NCBI GenBank assembly: GCA_009377585.1
Contig: WHTS01000004.1
Span: forward strand, 75,874 to 139,873
Direction: 5' to 3'
DNA from: Betaproteobacteria bacterium
GTDB lineage: Bacteria > Pseudomonadota > Gammaproteobacteria > Burkholderiales > WYBJ01
DNA: 64,000 nt
How positions within the stretch are numbered: position 1 is the stretch's first letter; every line of letters starts with the position of its first letter. Shown piece after piece: positions 48,524-57,839 of the stretch. The position numbers and the translations under genes were made by a program. Below the pieces are notes generated by a model. The model did not search any database. It saw nothing but the letters and a program-made list of their open reading frames with translations, and was not told the DNA's origin.

Positions 48524-49249
48524 ATGGACACGACGACGCCGAAGAACACCGCCCGGCCGGGCTACCGTTACTATGAGTTCGTCATGGCGGCGTTCGTCGC
48601 CGTGCTGCTGTGCTCGAATCTGGTCGGCCCGGCCAAGATCGCGCAGCTGGAGCTGCCGCTGCTTGGAGCCGTCACCTTCGGCGCCGGCGTGCTCTTCTTC
48701 CCCATCTCGTACGTCTTCGGCGACATCCTGACCGAGGTGTACGGCTATTCCAGGGCGCGGCGCGTGATCTGGGCCGGCTTCGGCGCGTTGCTGTTCGCTT
48801 CCGCCATGTCGGCGGTGGTCGTGGCGCTGCCGCCCGCGCCCGGCTGGACCAACCAGAGCGCCTACGAGATCGCGTTCGGCTCCACCTGGCGCATCGCGCT
48901 CGCCTCGCTGATCGCGTTCTGGTGCGGCGAGTTCGTCAATTCCTTCGTGCTGGCGAAGATGAAGATCGCGACTGCCGGGCGCTGGCTGTGGACCCGCACC
49001 ATCGGCTCGACCATCGTCGGCGAAGGCGTGGATTCGGCGCTGTTCTATCCACTTGCCTTCTACGGCAGCGGTCTCATCCCGAACGAGATGCTGCCCAAGG
49101 TGATGCTGGCCCAGTTCGTGGCCAAAGTCGGCGTCGAGGTTCTGTTCACGCCGCTCACTTATCGCATTGTCGCGTTCCTGAAGCGCGCCGAACAGGAGGA
49201 CTACTACGACGTGCGCACGGACTTTAGTCCGTTCACACTGAAGACCTGA
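48524..49249 (+). CDS. yhhQ: Queuosine-precursor transporter (YhhQ/DUF165 family)
   Basis: A 241-residue membrane protein with about six hydrophobic helices. YhhQ features are the LCSNLVGPAKIAQL segment, the FFPISYVFGDILTEVYGY motif, the GEFVNSFVLAKMKI block, and RTIGSTIVGEGVDSALFYPL. Family members import 7-cyano- or 7-aminomethyl-7-deazaguanine for queuosine in tRNA. The start ATG 48524 gives MDTTTPKNTARPGYRYY. It follows the kinase gene by 98 nt. Nothing suggests it is regulated by a preQ1 riboswitch here: no candidate aptamer is seen in the upstream gap. Confidence 0.88.
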   Translation: MDTTTPKNTARPGYRYYEFVMAAFVAVLLCSNLVGPAKIAQLELPLLGAVTFGAGVLFFPISYVFGDILTEVYGYSRARRVIWAGFGALLFASAMSAVVVALPPAPGWTNQSAYEIAFGSTWRIALASLIAFWCGEFVNSFVLAKMKIATAGRWLWTRTIGSTIVGEGVDSALFYPLAFYGSGLIPNEMLPKVMLAQFVAKVGVEVLFTPLTYRIVAFLKRAEQEDYYDVRTDFSPFTLKT

Positions 49250-49447
49250 CCGCCGGCCCCGGGCGGTCCGTAAAGCCCCGGTAGAACATCCCGCCCACAA
49301 CCCGTTCTTCCGGAAGTGCGCTAAGCTGCGGCAAACGACGAGCCAATGATCGTACGGGTCAACGCCTGGGTCGGTCGGGCTGGCGCAACGCCGGCTGGAA
49401 TGCGCTCGGCGTGAGCCCCATGCATATCGCCTCGAACGGAGCACGGC

Positions 49448-50311
49448 ATGGAGATCGGACGACTGAACGGCATCATCGGCAAGCTGGAGCAAGGGAAAAG
49501 CGTTTGCGTGACGTTCGCGCCGGGCGATCCGGCCAATGCCCACATCGCGGCGACCGAGCCGTACGACGGCATCGTGTTCGAAATGGAGCACGGGCCGTAC
49601 GATGTCCGGACCTTGCGCGATTGCCTGCAAGGGCTCCTGAACCGGCGCCAGATCGTCGAATCGGGCTCGCTCGCGCCCGCGGTCACGCCGCTGGTGCGCA
49701 TTCCGCCCAACGGCGCGGAGATGAACCAGTGGGTCGCCAAGCAGGTGCTCGACAGCGGCGTCTACGGCATCGTGTGGCCGCATGTCAGCACGGTGGAAGA
49801 AGCCCGCAGCGCCGTCGCCTCGTGCCGGTATGCACGGCCCGAGGGCGCGCCGCGCTTCGAGCCGCGTGGCCAGCGCGGCGACGCCCCGGCGGCGGCCGCG
49901 CGCTATTGGGGCCTCACGCAGCCGGAATACTACGCTCGCGCCGATGTCTGGCCGCTCGATCCGAAGGGCGAGATCCTGGTCGCCATCATGTGCGAAGACG
50001 TGGTGGGGCTGAAGAACCTGCCGCGCATCCTGAAAGAAGTGCCCGGCATCGGCGCCGTCATCATCGGCGAGGGCGACCTGTCGCAGAATCTCGGCTTCCC
50101 GCGCCAGTACAAGCACCCCACGGTTGCCGGAGCCATCGCCGAAATCCTGGCGATCTGCAAGGCGCACGACGTCGCTTGCGGTCATCCGCACGTCGAGAAG
50201 GACAACGTGGACGAAGTGGTCGCGCAAGGCTTCCGCTGGCTGATGCCGCGGCCGGAGCGGTCCAACGCCACGGCTGCGCGCGCTCGCCAGCTCGCCGACG
50301 CACGTGCCTAG
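49448..50311 (+). CDS. HpcH/HpaI aldolase/citrate-lyase-family protein
   Basis: A 287-residue TIM-barrel protein of the HpcH/HpaI family. It begins MEIGRLNGIIGKLEQGKSV; the metal-ligand stretch YDGIVFEMEHGPYDV and the phosphate/pyruvate-binding TPLVRIPPNGAE are visible. Later blocks are MCEDVVGLKNLPRIL and GAVIIGEGDLSQNLGFPRQY. These enzymes cleave 2-oxo-4-hydroxy acids to pyruvate and an aldehyde. Between residues 130 and 165 there is a longer loop with APAAAARYWGL, so its substrate may be unusual. ATG 49448 is preceded by GGAGCACGGC. It is followed by convergent tamB. Confidence 0.85.
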   Translation: MEIGRLNGIIGKLEQGKSVCVTFAPGDPANAHIAATEPYDGIVFEMEHGPYDVRTLRDCLQGLLNRRQIVESGSLAPAVTPLVRIPPNGAEMNQWVAKQVLDSGVYGIVWPHVSTVEEARSAVASCRYARPEGAPRFEPRGQRGDAPAAAARYWGLTQPEYYARADVWPLDPKGEILVAIMCEDVVGLKNLPRILKEVPGIGAVIIGEGDLSQNLGFPRQYKHPTVAGAIAEILAICKAHDVACGHPHVEKDNVDEVVAQGFRWLMPRPERSNATAARARQLADARA

Positions 50312-50335
50312 CGGGATGAATGATGATTTCGGCGG

Positions 50336-53300
50336 TCAGTTCCAGCGCCTGCGATAGAAAACGCCCCCTCCGGAGGCCTCGCCGGCTTGCAGGCGCAGCA
50401 CGACGCGCCGGGTGAGGCTGTACTCGAGGCGCAGCAGGGTTTCCGCTGCACCGAAGCCTTGCTCGAACACCAGGTAGAGCCGGTCGGTGAGCCGCTTGCC
50501 CAGCGTCAAAAACTGCTCGCCGGCGCCGCCGCCCCGCAGGCCGAGCTCATCGAGCTTGAAGGCGTCCTTCAGCGGATTGGCGGCCTTGCCGAGCAAGAGG
50601 TTGCTGGCGAGCGGCAGGGCGGAGAGCTCGCCGGTGCCTGCTTCGTTCGGGGAGCGGCCGAGCACCAGCCAGGACAAGGCTTCGCCCTCGGGAACCGGGG
50701 GATCCGAGACGACGCGCACCAGCGGTGTTTGCAACGTGCCGGTCAGCGCAACGCCCGCCTCCACCGCCTGGCGCTTGCGCATCGCGACGATGTCGAGGCC
50801 GGGATTGTCGAGCGGTCCGTTGAAATGGATGTTGCCGCGATCGATCACCAGACGCTGGCCATAGGCCACGAACGTCCCGTCGCGCGCGTGGATCGTGCCA
50901 CTCGCCCGCAATTGTCCCGCCTCGTTGGTGACGATGCGCAGTTCCCCGGTCAGCCTCGCGTTCAAGCCATGACCGGAAATGTGCATCCGGTTGCCGAGGT
51001 CCAGGCGCAGGTCCAGCGCCAGATTCTGGAACGTACGCTCTTGCTGTTCCTTCCCGGGCGGCTCACGGCCCTCGATCACGACATCGCTGCTCAGCGTGGG
51101 CAGTGCCGACTCGCCGATGTCGAATTTGCCTTCGACTACGCGCAACGTTCCGGTCATCGCCAGCCGCTTGTCCTGCAGCGCCGCGTTGCCCTGACCGCCC
51201 ACCACCAGCTTGCGGTCGGGACGGCCGAGTGCCGTGAAGCGTTCCGCCCGCCAATCGACGGAAGCGCGGTCGAATCCGGCGCGAGCCAGCGTCCCTTGCG
51301 CGGTCAGAACGCCGTCTCCACCCCGTATGGAGAAGGATTCGATCCGGATGTCTTGCGGCGTGATCACGGCCTTGAGCGTGCCATCCCGCAGGCTCACGCC
51401 GTCGGCCGGCATCAGGATGCCCATGTCCGTGGCGTCGACCTGTCCGGTGATCTGAGGCTCACCTAGCGTCCCGCCGCCCTGCAGCCGTGCGTGTGCTTCT
51501 CCATGGAGGATCATCGCGGTGTCGATGAAGTCGGCGAACGGCGCGAGTTGCGCCACATCGATCGAGGCGGTGAAGTCGAGGGGCGATGCCGCGGTATAGG
51601 GAATCGCCTGCCCGCCGTCGACCGCGCCAATGCGGCCGCTTGCGGCTGCGCGCGCGAGCGCAAGCTCGACATTGGCCCGGAACTCGATCCTTCCCGGATC
51701 GATATCCGCACTGGCAGCAAGCGCGCTCAAGCCGAGATCGAACGGCTCCTTTGCGCCGACCAGCAAGTCCCCCGATTCGCGCGCGATACTGATCGCGCCC
51801 CGCAGTTGCGGGCTGGTCGCGACATCCCAGCGTCCCGAAAGGCTCAGCGAGCCCTTTACGGGCGCCTGTCTGTCGATCAGCCCGATCAGACGAGCGACCG
51901 GCATGGCTCGAAAGTTGCCCGCCGTGCGCAGATGTTCGTTGTCGTAATCCAGCGCTTCGACGACCAGACGTCCTCCCGCGATGCGCAGCTCGAACGGTTC
52001 CACCTGCACGAGTGCGCGCGCAATCCTGAGCGCCACCGGCCGAGCAAGCTCGATTGGAATCTCGCCGCGATTGGCAAGCTCGAGCACGGTGCCCTCCCAG
52101 CGGTTCTCCTCGGACAATCCCCCACGCAGCCGCAATCGCAAGTCGATCGGCTCGCCGGAGGCTTCGAGGACCGCCTCGTGCTGCGAGCGCCGGCCGTCGA
52201 AATTCAATCGAACGGTCCGCAGCGCGATCTGCGGTGTGGTAACGCCGGTAAGCGTTGCGCGCAGCTCCATAGGCGCATCCGGCGCCAGGCTGGCACGGCC
52301 GCGAACCTGCAGGGCATCGATCGAGCCGTATGCCGAGTGCATCAATTGCGCTGCGCTCGCATCGAGCTCGATGCTCGGAGCCTGGAACGTTCCGGACACG
52401 ACCGCGGTGCCGCGAGCCTGGCCACGTACTTCACCGCCAATCAGGTCGAGCCGCGGTGCATCGAACTTCACGGCAAGCGAATCGTCCTTGCCTCCGAATG
52501 CGCCGTTGGCCGCCAGGCGGTTTGCGCCCAACTCGAGCTCGACGTCGGCCTGTGCGACGCGTTCGGTGCTTGCCTCTATCGTGCCCTTGCCTGCGAGCGG
52601 CGCCCCGAGCCATCGGGAATCGTGCAGTGAAAGTTCCACCCGCCCGGCCGGTTCCTGCGCGACGCCCTCCGCGCGCATCGACGCGTTGATCGAGCCCCGC
52701 GGAAAGTCACCCCAGGCCGACGGGTCGAAGCGGTTCAGTTGCACCTGCGCGGTGAAGGGCGTCTGGCCGCTCAGATTGATGTGCGCCCGCCCTTTTGCGC
52801 TACCGCCTGTCGCTTCCGCGTCGAACCGCCTGATGTCGATTTCATTGCCGGCGCGATCGGCGGCGAATGCGAGGCGGACATCATCCTGGGATAGTTCGGC
52901 AACCACGCTCTGCGCAGAGGGCCCGAGCTCGAGTGTAGCGGCACCCGCCAGCCGGGTTTCCCGCAGGGCCGAATGGACGGCACGCAGGTCGAGACCCTTG
53001 GTGACGAGCTCGAGCGTCGCCTCCTGGCCCTCGACGTTGCCCGAGCCCGTCACGACTCCGGCCGCGCCGAGATCAACATGGAGTCGGGAGAAGGCGAGCG
53101 TCGACAGATCGGTGAGGACATGCGCCTGCAGGCTTGCCAGTGGCACGCGCTCCTGGTCGATAGGCCCAGGGACTGCATTGCGCACCATCACGGGTCCTTC
53201 CAACCGGTCACCCTTGCGCGCGAGCACGACCTCGGCACTGATCCCGGCGTGTGGCAGGCGCGTATCGATGGCGCGCGGATCGAGATCGTGGACCACGAGC

Positions 53301-54055
53301 TCGACGGCATCGAGTGGCTGCGGCTCGTCCGGTCGGATGGTCGCGGTTGCGGTTGCGCTCGCTCCTTGGCTGCGGGCGTGTGCCTCGACCTGCAATTGCG
53401 AAAGGTTGCCGATCACGCTCGCCCCTACCGTGGCGCTCGGATCAGCCGGCCGCACGAACGCCAGATGCGCCTTCAGCTCGAACGGCTTCCCGGCGTCGAT
53501 CGTCCCGCGCAGCGCGATCGCCTGGCCCGACACGGAGAAATCCAGCTCCTTCACGTGATGGCGCCGTTCGCCGCCGGCGTACTCGAGATGAACGTTGCGC
53601 AGCTCGACAACGCGGGTCGCGTTGTCGAAGACAAGGGCCCCGATGCGGGCGTTGCGGATGGAAACGTCGATCGGCAGGGCGATCGAATCCGGAAGCGGGC
53701 TGGGCGGATCGTCGCTCGGCTTGGTCTTGATCTCGATCCGCGCGGCGGCAAGATTCTCGACATCAGCAGACAACGTCAGCAGCGACCAAGGCGAAAGGGT
53801 GAAGCGCGCCTCTTGCACCCGCAAGGACAACTCCTCGGTCGTGAACGCGATTTGTCCAGCGCGAGCGCCCCCGGCAAGCGTGCCGCCAACGCCACGGATC
53901 TCCACCCGCTCGCCCGAGAAGCCGACGCCTCGGGCCGCCAGCCACTGCAGCCCCGACGTCGAGTAGAAGATCCAGGCGCCCCCGGCGACGATGGCCCCCA
54001 GGATGCAGACGATCAGGACGAGCAGCGCAACCCATGCCGCGCGCACTCTTGCCAT
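50336..54055 (-). CDS. tamB: TamB translocation and assembly module subunit
   Basis: A 1239-residue protein. The N-terminus, WVALLVLIVCILGAIVAGGA (about 8-27), is an inner-membrane anchor. The body is long beta-rich, taco-like repetitive sequence with recurring G-----V-G--N strands. The C-terminal conserved TamB domain (DUF490) contains DNPGLDIVAMRKRQ, LVRVVSDPPVPEGEALSWLV, FKLDELGLRGGGAGEQFLTL and YSLTRRVVLRLQAG. It spans the periplasm and cooperates with TamA in outer-membrane assembly or phospholipid transport. The ATG at 54055 overlaps the TamA stop by 1 nt (TGATG), so the pair is coupled. Confidence 0.93.
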   Translation of the reverse strand: MARVRAAWVALLVLIVCILGAIVAGGAWIFYSTSGLQWLAARGVGFSGERVEIRGVGGTLAGGARAGQIAFTTEELSLRVQEARFTLSPWSLLTLSADVENLAAARIEIKTKPSDDPPSPLPDSIALPIDVSIRNARIGALVFDNATRVVELRNVHLEYAGGERRHHVKELDFSVSGQAIALRGTIDAGKPFELKAHLAFVRPADPSATVGASVIGNLSQLQVEAHARSQGASATATATIRPDEPQPLDAVELVVHDLDPRAIDTRLPHAGISAEVVLARKGDRLEGPVMVRNAVPGPIDQERVPLASLQAHVLTDLSTLAFSRLHVDLGAAGVVTGSGNVEGQEATLELVTKGLDLRAVHSALRETRLAGAATLELGPSAQSVVAELSQDDVRLAFAADRAGNEIDIRRFDAEATGGSAKGRAHINLSGQTPFTAQVQLNRFDPSAWGDFPRGSINASMRAEGVAQEPAGRVELSLHDSRWLGAPLAGKGTIEASTERVAQADVELELGANRLAANGAFGGKDDSLAVKFDAPRLDLIGGEVRGQARGTAVVSGTFQAPSIELDASAAQLMHSAYGSIDALQVRGRASLAPDAPMELRATLTGVTTPQIALRTVRLNFDGRRSQHEAVLEASGEPIDLRLRLRGGLSEENRWEGTVLELANRGEIPIELARPVALRIARALVQVEPFELRIAGGRLVVEALDYDNEHLRTAGNFRAMPVARLIGLIDRQAPVKGSLSLSGRWDVATSPQLRGAISIARESGDLLVGAKEPFDLGLSALAASADIDPGRIEFRANVELALARAAASGRIGAVDGGQAIPYTAASPLDFTASIDVAQLAPFADFIDTAMILHGEAHARLQGGGTLGEPQITGQVDATDMGILMPADGVSLRDGTLKAVITPQDIRIESFSIRGGDGVLTAQGTLARAGFDRASVDWRAERFTALGRPDRKLVVGGQGNAALQDKRLAMTGTLRVVEGKFDIGESALPTLSSDVVIEGREPPGKEQQERTFQNLALDLRLDLGNRMHISGHGLNARLTGELRIVTNEAGQLRASGTIHARDGTFVAYGQRLVIDRGNIHFNGPLDNPGLDIVAMRKRQAVEAGVALTGTLQTPLVRVVSDPPVPEGEALSWLVLGRSPNEAGTGELSALPLASNLLLGKAANPLKDAFKLDELGLRGGGAGEQFLTLGKRLTDRLYLVFEQGFGAAETLLRLEYSLTRRVVLRLQAGEASGGGVFYRRRWN

Positions 54056-55860
54056 CAGAAGCTGTATCCCACCGAAAAATGAATCCGAACCTTGCCCGTG
54101 CGCTCGCCAAAAGCGACGTCCGCGCGCACAGGACCGATGGGCGACTTGTAGCGCATCCCGATGCCGACACCGAGCGCCAGATCGATTGCCTTCGGCTCGT
54201 CGAATGCGTCGCCGACATCGACGAACACCGCGGCGCCGAGCGTATCCGTCACCCAGTGCGTATATTCGGCGCTTGCGACCGCGAGATAGCGTCCGCCGAC
54301 GGTGGCATCGCCGAGCGGGACGCCGATGGATTCGAACGCATACCCGCGCACGGTCTGATCGCCGCCGGTGCGGAACAGGAATGTCGATGGAACCCCGGTA
54401 CGCGCTTCCGCGAGCACGACACCGAGCTCGGCGCGCATGAAGAAATCGTTGCGCTCGCCGAGCGGGACCAGCCAGTTCAAAATGCCGCGTGCGCGGGCGA
54501 ACTTGCGGCTGCTCAACGCCGGTATGCCGACCCCGACCTCCATGGTGCCGATCAGACCTTCGCGCGGAGTGAGAAGCTCGTCGGTCGTCCGGTACGTCTT
54601 GCGGTAGCCGACGAACACGGCGTGCGCGTCTTCCCGCCCGAAGCCGGCGATCGATCGTTCCTCGATGTGTCCGGAGACGAACAGCCGCGAGGGAACATGC
54701 TCCAGCCCCCAGTTGTGCGCATACTCGATCATGGCCGCACGGCTGATGAGACCCTGCACGTCGCTTCGCTCCAGCCCGGCGGAGTAGGTGCTCCACACCC
54801 CGCCCGGCCGCGGCGGCGCATCCAGCGATACCTTCAGGCTCTGCTCCTTTTCATTCAGATCGAGCACCGAGCGAAAGCGCAGCGCCCGCTCGAGCACATT
54901 GACGTGGCCGTAGTCGACTTTCAGACCCGCCCCGAGGTCGGTGGTGTACAGGATTCCGGTGTCCAGATTCTGCGTCGGGGCCTCGATCACCGCGATGTTG
55001 AGCGGCGCTGCGGCTGCCTTGGCGATGTCCGGCTCGACGGCGAAATGCACGGCGCTGAAGTAGCCCGTCTCGAGAAGGCGGCGCTGATAGAGCTCCATCT
55101 TGATTGCGTCGTACGGTTCACCGTAGCCGTGCGGATTGAAGTTCTCCACCACGGCGGGTGAATAGCGCTTCAATCCCGAGACGTTCACGCCCCCGGCATG
55201 AAAGATGGGACCGCTGTCCAACCTGAGCCTCAAGTGCGCCGCCGACTTTTCCGGGACGATCCGCGCCTCGCTTTCCACGAGCTTCGCTGCCGCATAGCGC
55301 CCGCGGCCCAGGCGCGCCAATGCTCCGCGCTTGGCCTCGACCCAACGGGAATCGAGAAATGGATCGCCCTTGCGCAGGCTCCACCCGTTCCGGACGGCTT
55401 CGATTCGCTCCTTGCCTTCGTCGTCGGCAAGGCCTGCTCCCTGGAAGTCGAGCTGAACGCTCTCCACTGTGGTTCGTGGACCGGGTTCGATCTGCAGACG
55501 CACGATTGCCTGATCGGCGGCCTCATCGATGGTGGCCCGCACGGTGGCCGAGAAATAGCCGTCGGTCGCGAGCGCTTCCTGCGTCGAGGCACACGCTTCC
55601 TGAACGAGCCGCCGCAGCAGCGGCATCGTCAATTCCTCGCTGGACTGCCAGCGCATCAAGGACAGGCGCTCGCGCAACAGCGTCTCATAGTGATGCGGGG
55701 CGTCGATCTCGACCCGGAACCGGACGCGTCGCCTTTCTCCGGACATCGAGTCACCGGGCTTTGTGAGTTCCTGCGGCTGCGCACTCGAGCACGGTGCGAC
55801 CGCAGTTATGACGATTGCGAGGAGAACAATTCTTCCCCACCGCCGCGTGGCCGGGCGCAT
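54055..55860 (-). CDS. tamA: TamA outer-membrane assembly factor (Omp85 family)
   Basis: A 601-residue outer-membrane protein: signal peptide about 1-28, three POTRA-like domains (about 50-300) and a 16-strand Omp85 barrel. The barrel carries FFMRAELGVVLAEARTGVPS, the RTGGDQTVRGYAFESIG motif (lid-loop RGY), and the final GIGMRYKSPIGPVRADVAFG and HFSVGYSF strand signal. The last residue is Phe, as usual for outer-membrane proteins. ATG 55860 gives a proper signal peptide; an upstream in-frame ATG at 55956 does not. It is first in the tamA-tamB operon, 422 nt from the divergent gene. Confidence 0.92.
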   Translation of the reverse strand: MRPATRRWGRIVLLAIVITAVAPCSSAQPQELTKPGDSMSGERRRVRFRVEIDAPHHYETLLRERLSLMRWQSSEELTMPLLRRLVQEACASTQEALATDGYFSATVRATIDEAADQAIVRLQIEPGPRTTVESVQLDFQGAGLADDEGKERIEAVRNGWSLRKGDPFLDSRWVEAKRGALARLGRGRYAAAKLVESEARIVPEKSAAHLRLRLDSGPIFHAGGVNVSGLKRYSPAVVENFNPHGYGEPYDAIKMELYQRRLLETGYFSAVHFAVEPDIAKAAAAPLNIAVIEAPTQNLDTGILYTTDLGAGLKVDYGHVNVLERALRFRSVLDLNEKEQSLKVSLDAPPRPGGVWSTYSAGLERSDVQGLISRAAMIEYAHNWGLEHVPSRLFVSGHIEERSIAGFGREDAHAVFVGYRKTYRTTDELLTPREGLIGTMEVGVGIPALSSRKFARARGILNWLVPLGERNDFFMRAELGVVLAEARTGVPSTFLFRTGGDQTVRGYAFESIGVPLGDATVGGRYLAVASAEYTHWVTDTLGAAVFVDVGDAFDEPKAIDLALGVGIGMRYKSPIGPVRADVAFGERTGKVRIHFSVGYSF

Positions 55861-56170
55861 CGGCAGGATCTGGACTGGACTCACGACGCGCCGCACGCAA
55901 CGCGTGTACCCCAGCGAGCTCAGATACTTTGCCGGTGGGCGGTTCCGAGGTCTCATGCCGAATGTTCCGGACTACGTCATGAGCGTGGTACGCAGCCCCC
56001 GCGCAAGGAGGGTAGAGACACCCGGCATTTTCGCGCGCACGCTCCGCGTTGGCCCGGATATTTCACCGGACCGGCCTGTTGACGAGACTTACGTCGAAGG
56101 AAAAGGCAATCGAGTCGGCCACCCGATTCTATCCTCGGTCAGCCGCACCGGTACCAATCCGGCGAACTCG
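55861..56170. other. Intergenic region upstream of tamA
   Basis: Between the tamA start and the promoter-like sequence at 56171 no supported gene, repeat or hairpin is visible. Short frames on both strands lack a ribosome-binding site. A tamA promoter is expected on the minus strand but not identified. Confidence 0.4.
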
Positions 56171-56179
56171 TGCTAACAT
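56171..56179 (+). promoter_or_regulatory. Possible extended -10 promoter (TGC-TAACAT)
   Basis: TGC-TAACAT at 56171-56179, identical to the string at 34139-34147. It lies about 104 nt before the GTG start of the acidic-protein gene. No -35 is clear. Confidence 0.35.
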
Positions 56180-56282
56180 TTTCGCTGCTCGCGCACCGAG
56201 CAGGAAACGCGGCGCGTGCGTGCGTGGATCACCGGGTCCCCGCAAGCGATGCCGGGAAACGATGAGCACAGCGGAGGGTACC

Positions 56283-56510
56283 GTGCGTAAATCCGACCTC
56301 GAAGAGCAGATTGAGTCGCTTCAGGACGTGCTGACCGACATCCGCGAGATGATCTACGGCGCGCTGGAACCGACCGACGACGAGCCCGAGACGCAGGTCG
56401 AAAGCCTGCGCAACGTGCTCGCCGACATCGAAGACATGATCGACTCGACGCTGGAGCCGATCGAGACGGAAGAGGAAGAAGAAGAGGAAGAAGAAGACGA
56501 CGACCGCTGA
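56283..56510 (+). CDS. Small acidic protein with an internal duplication, unknown
   Basis: A 75-residue very acidic protein. Two tandem units are obvious: QIESLQDVLTDIREMIYGAL then EPTDDEPET, and QVESLRNVLADIEDMIDSTL then EPIETEEEE, the second ending in a poly-Glu/Asp tail. Each unit is an amphipathic helix followed by an acidic linker, so a coiled-coil or helical hairpin is likely. No family is recognised. GTG 56283 is preferred because GGAGG lies 5 nt upstream; an in-frame ATG at 56262 would add seven residues. A hairpin that may terminate it follows at 56515. The role is unknown; such proteins may bind basic partners or metal ions. Confidence 0.6.
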   Translation: MRKSDLEEQIESLQDVLTDIREMIYGALEPTDDEPETQVESLRNVLADIEDMIDSTLEPIETEEEEEEEEEDDDR

Positions 56511-56514
56511 AAAT

Positions 56515-56532
56515 AGCGGTTACCGCTTTCTT
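56515..56532 (+). terminator. Terminator-like hairpin after the acidic-protein gene
   Basis: AGCGG-TTA-CCGCT at 56515-56527 is followed by TTCTTG. The stem is short and the T tract is imperfect, so efficiency is uncertain; the position 5 nt after the stop codon favours it. Confidence 0.4.
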
Positions 56533-56651
56533 GTCAGCTGCGGTGGGTCCGCACGAGTTGCGGTACTAGAGAACCGATCGATCTTCGCACCGTCGCTCCC
56601 CCTGTGGCGGAAGCGACCTCCCGCGCACGCGCGAGCCCAGGAGAAGTCAAG

Positions 56652-56684
56652 CCGTCTGGATTCCCGCCTGCGCGGGAATGACGC
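56652..56684. repeat. Single-hairpin relative of element A
   Basis: The sequence CGTCTGGATTCCCGCCTGCGCGGGAATGACG contains the hairpin ATTCCCGC-CTGC-GCGGGAAT. It is the inverted form of the left hairpin of element A, without the second hairpin or the TA-flanked ends. It lies near the 3' end of the dehydrogenase gene. Confidence 0.65.
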
Positions 56685-56686
56685 CT

Positions 56687-57766
56687 TCAGCTTGCTTTGC
56701 GCGCGATCTCGGCGACCGCCCGCGCAACGGCATCGCCCATCTCCGTGGTCGAGGCGCTGCCGCCCACATCCCGCGTGAGCCACTTGCCTTCGGCGATCAC
56801 CTGCGCCATGGCACCGTCCATCAACGCCGCCGCGCGCGCAGCCTTCGGCTCGTCGCGGGTTCGACCGAGCCACGCCATCAGCATCTGCCCGGACATGATC
56901 ATCGCATAGGGGTTCGCGATGCCCTTGCCGGCGATATCGGGCGCCGAGCCATGGGTTGCCTGCGCCATCGCATAGCGGCTGCCCACGCACAAGCCGGGCG
57001 CGAGGCCGAGGCCGCCCACCAGTCCCGCGCCCTCGTCGGTGAGGATGTCGCCGAACTGGTTGGTCGTGACGATCACGTCGAACTGCTGCGGATTCACCAC
57101 GAGCTTGAGCGCGCAGCCATCGACCAATACTTCGTCCAGCGTGCAGTCCGGATACTCCTTCGCCACCTTGCGGCATTCCTCGGCGAACATGCCGCACACC
57201 AGCCGGTACACCGGCTCCTTGTGCACGGCCGTGACCTTCTTGCGCGGGCGGGTACGCGCGATCTCGAACGCCTCACGCGCCACGCGGTTCGCACCTTTGC
57301 GGGTTACGACACGCGTGCCGATCGATATCTCATCGTTGGGCCGGAACTCGCCGCTGCCAGCCACGACCGTGCCGCTGTACTGCATGCCCTCGGTCACCTC
57401 GCGCAGGAACACGATGTCCACGTTCTTCTGCAGCGAAGGCAGGTTCGGATACGAGCGCACCGGCTTCACGCTCGCGAACATGTCGAACTGCTTGCGCAGC
57501 GGCGGCATGACCCAGGTCGGGTCGTTGCGCGGATAAGCGTTGTGGCCGATGGGACCGGTGATGAAGCCGTCGGTCTTCGCCAATTCGTCGACGGTGTACT
57601 TCGGCATCGTGTGACCGTGCAGCTTGTGCCCGAGCAGGCCGAGCGGCAGCTCCTGCCATTCGATCTCCAGATTCACGGCCTGCGCGGCCGCACGCATGAC
57701 CTTTACCGTCTCGGGCACGACTTCGAGCCCGATATCGTCACCCAGCATGACTCCGATCTTCAGCAT
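56687..57766 (-). CDS. Isocitrate/isopropylmalate dehydrogenase-family enzyme
   Basis: A 359-residue decarboxylating beta-hydroxyacid dehydrogenase. The substrate and metal motifs are present: VDGCALKLVVNPQQFDVIV, TNQFGDILTDEGAGLVGGLG, and the C-terminal HGSAPDIAGKGIANP. The N-terminus GVMLGDDIGLEVVPE replaces the usual GDGIG. It oxidatively decarboxylates a 2-hydroxy acid using NAD(P), in the style of 3-isopropylmalate, tartrate or homoisocitrate dehydrogenases; the substrate is not evident. No leuC/leuD neighbours exist, so catabolic use is favoured. It ends a set of leftward catabolic genes, downstream of the 155-residue orphan gene. Confidence 0.85.
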   Translation of the reverse strand: MLKIGVMLGDDIGLEVVPETVKVMRAAAQAVNLEIEWQELPLGLLGHKLHGHTMPKYTVDELAKTDGFITGPIGHNAYPRNDPTWVMPPLRKQFDMFASVKPVRSYPNLPSLQKNVDIVFLREVTEGMQYSGTVVAGSGEFRPNDEISIGTRVVTRKGANRVAREAFEIARTRPRKKVTAVHKEPVYRLVCGMFAEECRKVAKEYPDCTLDEVLVDGCALKLVVNPQQFDVIVTTNQFGDILTDEGAGLVGGLGLAPGLCVGSRYAMAQATHGSAPDIAGKGIANPYAMIMSGQMLMAWLGRTRDEPKAARAAALMDGAMAQVIAEGKWLTRDVGGSASTTEMGDAVARAVAEIARKAS

Positions 57767-57839
57767 CTGTCATGTCCCGCCTTGTTTGAAGGCTCGGAAA
57801 GCGGCTGACAAAGCGCTCTCCGTAATGACCTCTCGTGCC

